Assembly (NCBI RefSeq): GCF_901709675.1 | Contig: NC_051093.1 | Coordinates: forward strand, 8,547,553-8,611,552 | Source: Syngnathus acus | Lineage: Eukaryota > Chordata > Actinopteri > Syngnathiformes > Syngnathidae | Reading direction: 5' to 3' | DNA: 64,000 bases | Part shown: positions 1 to 11,300 of the stretch, in pieces | Layout of the letters: every line of letters starts with the position of its first letter | How positions within the stretch are numbered: position 1 is the first letter of the stretch | Notes under the pieces: model-generated | Seen by the model: only the letters and a program-made list of their open reading frames with translations | Databases searched by the model: none | Told to the model about the DNA's origin: nothing | Position numbers and translations under genes: made by a program

Positions 1-49
1 TAAGTAATTACTTAGCACTGCTTCAAGTTCCACACCGAACCGCATTCAC

Positions 50-2836
50 CTTGCTCTCTTGTTGCCGTAAGACAGGAGCTGGAGACAATCTGTGGTAATG
101 GCAAGGAACTTGGGGTTGCTCTTTTTCAGTAAGGGCACCATCCGTTGAAGACCATCAGCAAGACGCACTGCCATCTTGGCTCCCTCTTGGTGCAACAGAA
201 GGTTGTGAAGGGTGGTTATGGCGTAAAATAAAACTGTCTCCACAGGTGAACTGTAAAAAAAATGACAGGATGGCAATATAAATGTTAATAAAGATTTTAT
301 TTCAGATTATATGACTGTCTTTGAAATAATGTCTCCATCTGCTACCAGTGAGTTTTGCAATAGCTTTTAAAGCATCATTATGATGTGGAAGTGATTAAGC
401 GTCAAGTAGTTTGAGATCAGGAAAACACACAAGCTACTATTTTGCAAATCTTCCCAGATAATTGACAAAAGAATTGAGGACCCAACGAGACGTGAACTCT
501 GATCAATGGATTCAAAGTCCAGAGTGCTAACTAGTGTTTGCTCCTGAGTGAATGATTCGTTCAAAAGAACGAATCTTTTCAGTGAACGAGAGTCAACGAG
601 GGCTAGGACTAGGGTTAGGGCTTGGACTAGTGTTAGGGCTAGGGTTAGGCCTGTCACATCAGAGTGAGGGACTGTAGGCCATATTCAAGTCCGGAGGGAT
701 ATCAGCACTTGTCCGGATGCTGAGGTACAATCATTTGATCTGGATCACTAAACATTCATGTTGACTAGCATACATACCACTGATCTTTTTGTTCCCCCAA
801 AATTCATGGATATTTTTCTCCTGGGCGAGAAATAGTAGCTTGTGAGCTGCCCCATGAAATCATATGCCGCACCCACCCAAAAGGTTCCGTGGTGTAATGG
901 TTAGCACTCTGGACTTTGAATCCAGTGATCTGAGTTCAAGTCTCAGCGGAACTTCAACCATTTTGTCATCTGGGGAAAAAGTTGCAAAAATGATCGCTTG
1001 TGAGCTAACCTATGAAACCGTATGCCTCCTTAAACCTAAGGGTTCAATGGTGTAATGGTTGTCAACGTGGACTATGATTCCAGTGATCTGAGTTCAAGTC
1101 TCGGTGGGACCATTTAGCACTTTGAGATTCGTTTATGAAAAGTGCTTTATAAATGAAATTTATTATTATGATTATTATTACCTCAGAATGTTGTCGGTTA
1201 TCTGTGAAAAATTTGTGAACTGATCGCTTGTGTTCTGCGCAATGACACCGTATGCCTAACAGTACCTGGAAGTGAGGGCTCCATAGTGTAATGGTTAGCA
1301 CTCTGGACTTTAAATCCACTGATCCGAGTTCAAGTCTCAGTGGACCCTCAACTGTTATGGCATTTACCTATTCTTATCTATACTAGTCACTTGTGAGCTT
1401 TTCCATTAAACCATATATGTACCTCCTATGGCAAGCAAGCCAGGGTTCCATAGTGTAGTGGTTAGCTCTCTGGACTCTCAACCTGGTGACCTGAGTTCAA
1501 ATCCCAGTTGCACCCAAAAACTTTTATCCCGGAAAAATTTGCAACATAGTTGCCCTAACCCTAAAGCCTAGGGTTGGGTTTGGGGTTAGGGTTAGGGTAA
1601 CCAGTCCCAAGCCCAACCCTAGGCTTTAGGGAGGAATATGGTACCCGAGCAATTCCGTTTTTCAATTCAAAATTTTCCAGGATAAAATTTTGGGCGCCAC
1701 CGGGATTTGAACTCGGGTCGCAAGTGCAGAGAACTAACCACTACACTATGGAACCCTGGCTTGTTTGGCATGGAAGGTACTTATATAGTTTAATGGAAAA
1801 GCTCACAAGAGTAGTATAGATAAGAATAGGTAAATGCCAAAGTAGTTGAGGGTCCACTGAGACTTGAACTCGGATCAGTGGATTTAAAGTCCAGAGGGCT
1901 AAACATTACACTATAGAACCCTCACTTCCAGTTGCTGTTAAGCATACGGTGTCATGGCGCAGAACACAAATTTTTCACATACCCGACAACATTCTGAGGT
2001 AATAATAATAATAATAAATTTTATTTGTAAAGCACTTCTCATAAAAGAATCTCAACGTGCTAAAAGGTCCCACCGAGACTTGAACTCGGATCACTGGATT
2101 CAGAGTCCAGGGTGATAACCATTACACCATGGAACCTCAGGCTTAAAGTGGCATATGGTTTTATGGGGCAGCTCACAAGTGATCATTTTGCAAATTTTAC
2201 CCCAGATGACAAAATGGTTGAGGCTTCGCTGAGACTTGAACTCAGATCACTGGATTCAAAGTCCAGAGTGCTAACCATTACACCACGGAACCTTTTGGTT
2301 GGGTCAGGCATATGGGTTCATGGGGCAGCTCACAAGCTACTATTGCAAATCCAGGAGAAAAATATCCATGAATTTTTGGGGAAAAAAAGATCAGTGGTAG
2401 TAATGCTAGACTCAAACATGAATGTTTAGTAATCCAGATCAAATGATTGTTCCTCAGCATCTGGACAAGTGCTTGTATCCCTCCGGACTTGAATATGGCC
2501 TGCAGTCCATCACTCTTATATGACAGGCCTAACCCTAGCCCTAACCCTAACACTAGCCCTAACACTAGCCCTAACCCTAGCCCAAGCCTTAACCGTAGTC
2601 CTTGCCCTAGCCCCAGGCCCAACCCTAGCTCTAACCACAACCCTAACCCTAACCCCTAACCACAACCCTAACCCTAACCCCTAACCACAACCCCAACCCT
2701 AACCCCTAACCACAACCCTAACCCTAACCCTAACCCCTAACCACAACCCTAACCCTAACCCCTAACCACAACCCTAACCCCTAACCACAACCCTAACCCC
2801 AACCCCTAACCACAACCCTAACCCCTAACCACAACC

Positions 2837-2868
<32 letters not shown>

Positions 2869-3178
2869 CAACCCCAACCCCAACCCCAACCCCAACCCTA
2901 ACCCTAACCCCTAACCACAACCCTAACCCTAACCCTAACCCCTAACCACAACCCTAACCCTAACCCCTAACCACAACCCTAACCCCTAACCACAACCCTA
3001 ACCCTAACCCCTAACCACAACCCTAACCCTAACCCCTAACCACAACCCTAACCCTAACCCCAACCCCCAACCCCAACCCTAACCCCTAACCACAACCCTA
3101 ACCCCAACCCTAACCCCTAACCACAACCCTAACCCCAACCCCTAACCACAACCCTAACCCCTAACCACAACCCTAACC

Positions 3179-3210
<32 letters not shown>

Positions 3211-3433
3211 CAACCCCAACCCCCAACCCTAACCCCTAACCACAACCCTAACCCTAACCCCAACCCCAACCCCAACCCTAACCCCTAACCACAACCCTAA
3301 CCCTAACCCCTAACCACAACCCTAACCCTAACCCTAACCCCAACCCCAACCCCAACCCTAACCCCTAACCACAACCCTAACCCTAACCCTAACCCTAACC
3401 CTAACCCCTAACCACAACCCTAACCCTAACCCC

Positions 3434-3466
<33 letters not shown>

Positions 3467-5094
3467 CCCCAACCCTAACCACCCAACCCCTAACCACAAC
3501 CCTAACCCTAACCCTAACCCTAACCCTAACCACAACCCTAACCCCAACCCGAACCCTATCCCCTAACCCTAACCCTATTTGTAAAGCACTTCTCATAAAA
3601 GAATCTCAACGTGCTAAAAGGTCCCACCAAGACTTCAACTCGGATTACTGGATTCAGAGTCCAGGGTGATAACCATTACACCATGGAACCTCATGCTTAA
3701 GGTGGCATATGGTTTCATGGGGCAGCTCACAAATGATTATTTTGCAAATTTTACCCCAGATGACAAAATGGTTGAGGTTCCGCTGAGACTTGAACTCAGA
3801 TCACTGGATTCAAAGTCCAGAGTGCTAACCATTACACCACGGAACCTTTTGGTTTGGTGAGGTATATCAGCATCCAGACAAGTGATTGTATCCCTCCGGA
3901 CTTTATAAACCACTTCTCATAAAAGAATCTCAACGTGCTAAAAGGTCCCACCGAGACTTGAACTCGGATCACTGGATTCAGAGTCCAGGGTGATAACCAT
4001 TACACCATGGAACCTCAGGCTTAAAGTGGCATATGGTTTTATGGGGCAGCTCACAAGTGATCATTTTGCAAATTTTACCCCAGATGACAAAATGGTTGAG
4101 GCTTCGCTGAGACTTGAACTCAGATCACTGGATTCAAAGTCCAGAGTGCTAACCATTACACCACGGAACCTTTTGGTTGGGTCAGGCATATGGGTTCATG
4201 GGGCAGCTCACAAGCTACTATTGCAAATCCAGGAGAAAAATATCCATGAATTTTTGGGGAAAAAAAGATCAGTGGTATTAATGCTAGACTCAAACATGAA
4301 TGTTTAGTAATCCAGATCAAATGATTGTTCCTCAGCATCTGGACAAGTGCTTGTATCCCTCCGGACTTGAATATGGCCTGCAGTCCATCACTCTTATATG
4401 ACAGGCCTAACCCTAGCCCTAACCCTAACACTAGCCCTAACACTAGCCCTAACCCTAGCCCAAGCCTTAACCGTAGTCCTTGCCCTAGCCCCAGGCCCAA
4501 CCCTAGCTCTAACCACAACCCTAACCCTAACCCCTAACCACAACCCTAACCCTAACCCTAACCACAACCCCAACCCTAACCCTAACCACAACCCTAACCC
4601 TAACCCTAAACCCTAACCACAACCCTAACCCTAACCACAACCCTAACCCTAACCCTAACCCTAACCCTAACCCTAACCCCTAACCACAACCCTAACCCCA
4701 ACCCCTAACCACAACCCTAACCCTAACCACAACCCTAACCCTAACCCTAAACCCTAACCCCAACCCCAACCCCAACCCTAACCCTAACCCCTAACCACAA
4801 CCCTAACCCTAACCCTAACCCCTAACCACAACCCTAACCCTAACCCCTAACCACAACCCTAACCCCCAACCCTAACCCCTAACCACAACCCTAACCCTAA
4901 CCCTAACCCTAACCCCTAACCACAACCCTAACCCTAACCCTAACCCCTAACCACAACCCTAACCCTAACCCCAACCCCAACCCCAACCCCAACCCTAACC
5001 CCTAACCACAACCCTAACCCCAACCCTAACCCCTAACCACAACCCTAACCCCAACCCCTAACCACAACCCTAACCCCTAACCACAACCCTAACC

Positions 5095-5126
<32 letters not shown>

Positions 5127-5348
5127 CAACCCCAACCCCAACCCCAACCCCAACCCTAACCCCTAACCACAACCCTAACCCCAACCCTAACCCCTAACCA
5201 CAACCCTAACCCTAACCCCTAACCACAACCCTAACCCTAACCCTAACCCTAACCCCAACCCCAACCCCTAACCACAACCCTAACCCTAACCCTAACCCTA
5301 ACCCCTAACCACAACCCTAACCCTAACCCTAACCCTAACCCTAACCCC

Positions 5349-5381
<33 letters not shown>

Positions 5382-8300
5382 CCCTAACCCCAACCCTAAC
5401 CACCCAACCCCTAACCACAACCCTAACCCTAACCCTAACCCTAACCACAACCCTAACCCGAACCCGAACCCTATCCCCTAACCCTAACCCTATTTGTAAA
5501 GCACTTCTCATAAAAGAATCTCAACGTGCTAAAAGGTCCCACCAAGACTTCAACTCGGATTACTGGATTCAGAGTCCAGGGTGATAACCATTACACCATG
5601 GAACCTCATGCTTAAGGTGGCATATGGTTTCATGGGGCAGCTCACAAATGATTATTTTGCAAATTTTACCCCAGATGACAAAATGGTTGAGGTTCCGCTG
5701 AGACTTGAACTCAGATCACTGGATTCAAAGTCCAGAGTGCTAACCATTACACCACGGAACCTTTTGGTTTGGTGAGGTATATCAGCATCCAGACAAGTGA
5801 TTGTATCCCTCCGGACTTTATAAACCACTTCTCATAAAAGAATCTCAACGTGCTAAAAGGTCCCACCGAGACTTGAACTCGGATCACTGGATTCAGAGTC
5901 CAGGGTGATAACCATTACACCATGGAACCTCACGTTTAAGGTGGCATATGGTTTCATGGGGCAGCTCACAAGTGATTATTTTGCAAATTTTACCCCAGAT
6001 GACAAAATGGTTGAGGTTCCGCTGAGACTTGAACTCAGATCACTGGATTCAAAGTCCAGAGTGCTAACCATTACACCACGCAACCTTTTGGTTTAGTGAG
6101 GTCTATCAGCATCTGGACAAGTGCTTGTATCCCTCCGGACTAAAGCACTTCTCATAAAAGAATCTAACCGTGCTAAAAGGTCCCACCGAGACTTGAACTC
6201 GGATCACTGGATTCAGAGTCCAGGGTGATAACCATTACACCATGGAACTTCATGCTTAAGGTGGCATATGGTTTCATGGGGCAGCTCACAAGTGATTATT
6301 TTACAAATTTTACCCCAGATGACAAAATGGTTGAGGTTCCACTGAGACTTGAACTCAGATCACTGGATTCAAAGTCCAGAGTGCTAACCATTACACCACG
6401 GAACCTTTTGGTTTGGTGAGGTATATCAGCATCTGGACAAGTGCTTGTATCCCTCCGGACTTCGTAAAGCACTTCTCATAAAATAATCTAACCGTGCTAA
6501 CAGGTCCCACCGAGACTTGAACTCGGATCACTGGATTCAGAGTCCAGGGTGATAACCATTACACCATGGAACCTCATGCTTAAGGCGGCATATGGTTTCA
6601 TGGGGCAGCTCACAAGTGATTATTTTACAAATTTTACCCCAGATGACAAAATGGTTGAGGTTCCACTGAGACTTGAACTCAGATCACTGGATTCAAAGTC
6701 CAGAGTGCTAACCATTACACCACGGAACCTTTTGGTTTGGTGAGGTATATCAGCATCTGGACAAGTGCTTGTATCCCTCCGGACTAGAACTCATAAAATA
6801 ATCTAACCGTGCTAAAAGGTCCCACTGAGACTTGAACTCGGATCACTGGATTCAGAGTCCAGGGTGATAACCATTACACCATGGAACTTCATGCTTAAGG
6901 TGGCATATGGTTTCATGGGGCAGCTCACAAGTGATTATTTTACAAATTTTACCCCAGATGACAAATGGTTGAGGTTCCACTGAGACTTGAACTCAGATCA
7001 CTGGATTCAAAGTCCAGAGTGCTAACCATTACACCACGGAACCTTTTGGTTTGGTGAGGTATATCAGCATCTGGACAAGTGCTTGTATCCCTCCGGACTT
7101 CGTAAAGCACTTCTCATAAAATAATCTAACCGTGCTAACAGGTCCCACCGAGACTTGAACTCGGATCACTGGATTCAGAGTCCAGGGTGATAACCATTAC
7201 ACCATGGAACCTCATGCTTAAGGCGGCATATGGTTTCATGGGGCAGCTCACAAGTGATTATTTTACAAATTTTACCCCAGATGACAAAATGGTTGAGGTT
7301 CCACTGAGACTTGAACTCAGATCACTGGATTCAAAGTCCAGAGTGCTAACCATTACACCACGGAACCTTTTGGTTTGGTGAGGTATATCAGCATCTGGAC
7401 AAGTGCTTGTATCCCTCCGGACTAGAACTCATAAAATAATCTAACCGTGCTAAAAGGTCCCACCGAGACTTGAACTCGGATCACTGGATTCAGAGTCCAG
7501 GGTGATAACCATTACACCATGGAACCTCAGGCTTAAGGTGGCATATGGTTTCATGGGGCAGCTCACAAGTGATTATTTTGCAAATTTTACCCCAGATGAC
7601 AAAATGGTGGAGGTTCCGCTGAGACTTGAACTCAGATCACTGGATTCAAAGTCCAGAGTGCTAACCATTACACCACGGAACCTTTTGGTTTAGTGGGGTA
7701 TATCAGCATCTGGACAAGTGCTTGTATCCCTCCGGACTAAAGCACTTCTCATAAAAGAATCTAACCGTGCTAAAAGGTCCCACCGAGACTTGAACTCGGA
7801 TCACTGGATTCAGAGTCCAGGGTGATAACCATTACACCATGGAACCTCAGGCTTAAGGTGGCATATGGTTTCATGGGGCAGCTCACAAGTGATCATTTTG
7901 CAAATTTTACCCCAGATGACAAAATGGCTGAGGTTCCGCTGAGACTTGAACTCAGATCACTGGATTCAAAGTCCAGAGTGCGAACCATTACACCACGGAA
8001 CCTTTTGGTTTAGTGAGGTATATAAGCATCTGGACAAGTGCTTCTATCCCTCCGGACTTTGTAAAGCACTTCTCATAAACGAATCTAACCGTGCTAAAAG
8101 GTCCCACCGAGACTTGAACTCGGATCACTGGATTCAGAGTCCAGGGTGATAACCATTACACCATGGAACCTCACGTTTAAGGTGGCATATGGTTTGATGG
8201 GGCAGCTCACAAGTGATTCTTTTGCAGATTTTACCCCAGATGACAAAATGGTTGAGGTTCCGCTGAGACTTGAACTCAGATCACTGGATTCAAAGTCCAG

Positions 8301-11300
8301 AGTGCTAACCATTACACCACGGAACCTTTTGGTTTGGTGAGGTATATCAGCATCTGGACAAGTGGTTGTATCCCTCCGGACTACAGCACTTCTCATAAAA
8401 GAATCTAACCGTGCTAAAAGGTCCCACCGAGACTTGAACTCGGATCACTGGATTCAGAGTCCAGGGTGATAACCATTACACCATGGAACCTCACGTTTAA
8501 GGTGGCATATGGTTTCATGGGGCAGCTCACTAGTGATTATTTTGCAGATTTTACCCCAGATGACAAAATGGCTGAGGTTCCGCTGAGACTTGAACTCAGA
8601 TCACTGGATTCAAAGTCCAGAGTGCTAACCATTACACCACGGAACCTTTTGGTTTAGTGAGGTATATCAGCATCTGGACAAGTGCTTGTATCCCTCCGGA
8701 CTCTAAAGCACTTCTCATAAAAGAATCTAACCGTGCTAAAAGGTCCCACCGAGACTTGAACTCGGATCACTGGATTCAGAGTCCAGGGTGATAACCATTA
8801 CACCATGGAACCTCACGTTTAAGGTGGCATATGGTTTGATGGGGCATCTCACAAGTGATTCTTTTGCAGATTTTACCCCAGATGACAAAATGGTTGAGGT
8901 TCCGCTGAGACTTGAACTCAGATCACTGGATTCAAAGTCCAGAGTGCTAACCATTACACCACGGAACCTTTTGGTTTGGTGAGGTAGATCAGCATCTGGA
9001 CAAGTGCTTGTATCCCTCCGGACTTTGAAAAGCACTTCTCATAAAAGAATCTAACCGTGCTTAAAGGTCCCACCGAGACTTGAACTCGGATCACTGGATT
9101 CAGAGTCCAGGGTGATAACCATTACACCATGGAACCTCAGGCTTAAGGTGGCATATGGTTTCATGGGGCAGCGCACAAGTGATTATTTTGCTAATTTTAC
9201 CCCAGATGACAAAATGGTTGAGGTTCCGCTGAGACTTGAACTCAGATCACTGGATTCAAAGTCCAGAGTGCTAACCATTACACCACGGAACCTTTTGGTT
9301 TGGTGAGGTATATCAGCATCTGGACAAGTGGTTGTATCCCTCCGGACTACAGCACTTCTCATAAAAGAATCTAACCGTGCTAAAAGGTCCCACCGAGACT
9401 TGAACTCGGATCACTGGATTCAGAGTCCAGGGTGATAACCATTACACCATGGAACCTCACGTTTAAGGTGGTATATGGTTTCATGGGTCAGCTCACAAGT
9501 GATTATTTTGCAAATTTTAACCCAGATGACAAAATGGTTGAGGTTCCGCTGAGACTTGAACTCAGATCACTGGATTCAAAGTCCAGAGTGCTAACCATTA
9601 CACCACGGAACCTTTTGGTTTAGTGAGGTATATCAGCATCTGGACAAGTGCTTGTATCCCTCCGGACTCTAAAGCACTTCTCATAAAATAATCTAACCGT
9701 GCTAAAAGGTCCCACCGAGACTTGAACTCGGATCACTGGATTCAGAGTCCAGGGTGATAACCATTACACCATGGAACCTCATGCTTAAGGTGGCATATGG
9801 TTTCATGGGGCAGCTCACAAGTGATCATTTTGCAAATTTCACCCCAGATGACCAAATAGTTGCGGCTCCGCTGAGATTTGAACTCACATCACTGGATTAA
9901 AAGTCCAGAGTGCTAACCATTACACCACGGAACCCTTTGTTTGGTGAGGTATATGGTTTCATGGGGCAGCTCACAAGCTACTATTTCGCAAATCCAGGAG
10001 AAAAATATCCATGAATTGTTGGAGGGGAAAAAAGATCAGTGGTATATATGCTAGACTCAAACATGAATGTTTAGTAATCTAGATCAAGTGATTGTACCTC
10101 AGCATCCGGACAAGTGCTGGTATCCCTCCGGACTTGAATATGGCCTGCAGTCCCTCACTCTGATGTGACAGGCTGTGGAGGATGCTTGCAGTGCAACGAG
10201 CTGTCTCCATGTCAACTGCCGTTGTCATGGCACGAACCACGGCTCCTACCATGGTCGGAGATTGCACCAGCACCCGGCGACTTGCCTCTTTACGAGTCAG
10301 CTGGTTAACAATCATGGCTGCCTTGTTTACCACTACCTAGTAAACAGCGCAAGATTGTGTATAAGGGTATAAGGAAAAGTAGAGGTTCAGTTCAAAGGCT
10401 TAATGAAGACACTAACATAATGGCTTCAAATATATGCAAAGGTGAGAGAACATGTCAATATTCTAATTCTACAAAAAAACAAGGTGTTACAATAGGGTAA
10501 ATTAATGCATGATATATATATATAGTCATAAATATTTGCAAAGACAATGCAACATGAAGTACCGGATCATCATCTGCAAGGAGCTTAGTGAGCTCCGGAA
10601 CTGCTCTTGTGGCCAGCTCGGCGTCATCCTGGTAATTTATCAGGTGAACTATGGCTGTCTTTAGTAACTGCGAAGGCTCGGCTAGTCTTTGCACATTACT
10701 CTGTTGGCTGGGATCTGCTTGGACAGGTATGGCTGCCTCTCCTTCCACCAGTGTCTCTGGAAACATGGCTGCCCTGACACGCTGGGCTCGGGTTAATGAG
10801 TACTGAGCATCTAAATCTGTGGAGGGAAATTGAAACAGAGACAGAATGAACTTATATTTTCCATCAGTGAGGGAAACGGCCTAAATTGAAAAAGGCTTTT
10901 ACATTTTGTGAGACTAACAATGACACACGAGAATGACATATACTTAAACAAATGAGGAACAGTTTCCCAACAAGCAGGACTTGTTAAATGACTTCAAAGC
11001 ACAAAATGGATTTTAGATGCAGTATTTTTAAAAATAAATAAATGAAGAACTTGACAGTAGGGTGCAATTTGACTCAATGGAAGTGTGAGATTAACTAACC
11101 TAACTAACTTAAATTCCATTTATCAGTGGACACGTCCCAGGGGCAACAGCTCAAGCAGAGAAGCACAGACTTCTCTCTCCAATTACGTATGTTATGGTGT
11201 CGGGCAGATCAATACTGAAATATCAATACTTACAGCCTTTGCCAGTACTGGAATGGAGAGCGAACAATAATGACCAAAGAAACTATTTACTAATTACTGA

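Larger units (their letters stand above)
600..2560. repeat. large inverted duplication of tRNA / exon-fragment block
   Basis: The left arm (about 600-1584) reappears in reverse complement as the right arm (about 1606-2560). Paired landmarks: TTG tRNA 883-954 with 2221-2292; CTG-type tRNA 1041-1112 with 2065-2136; UUA-anticodon copy 1277-1348 with 1849-1920; degenerate copy 1444-1515 with 1684-1755; jup exon fragment 649-724 with 2453-2527; telomere-like tracts at both ends. All pairs share a centre near 1590-1600. The arms have diverged noticeably. Confidence 0.85.
2041..5823. repeat. tandem segmental duplication of about 1.9 kb
   Basis: Two direct copies, about 2041-3908 and 3919-5823, offset 1878-1915 bp. 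Each contains a CTG tRNA, a TTG tRNA, a jup exon fragment, about 1 kb of telomere-like repeat, then a second CTG-TTG pair and the short exon piece. Non-repeat parts are almost identical, including shared substitutions; the telomere-like blocks differ in length. Confidence 0.9.
3590..9950 (-). repeat. tandem array of ~320-bp tRNA-Gln pair units
   Basis: Repeat units spaced 315-324 bp, interrupted only by telomere-like block 2 and its flank. Unit order on the plus strand: LINE-like tail remnant, CTG tRNA (antisense), spacer of about 84 bp, TTG tRNA (antisense), and a ~38-bp piece of the jup exon (reverse of [11 protein letters not shown]). A 638-bp dimer is duplicated (6225-6863 and 6864-7501). 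The right-most unit adjoins the genuine exon at 10098 and is the probable founder. Confidence 0.9.

Noticed and set aside
2278-4518. Leu-Gly / Asn-Pro rich ORFs over the CCCTAA blocks
   Set aside because: Simple translation of hexamer repeats without start context or protein family.
3666-9623. Recurrent 63-64-codon plus-strand ORFs beginning M-I-T-I-T-P-W-N across the array
   Set aside because: They are the antisense reading of the two tRNA genes and their spacer; repetition reflects the tandem DNA, not a conserved peptide.
3590-9950. CRISPR-like regular repeat array
   Set aside because: Vertebrate nuclear locus; units are ~320 bp and contain tRNA genes, with no short direct repeats and unique spacers.
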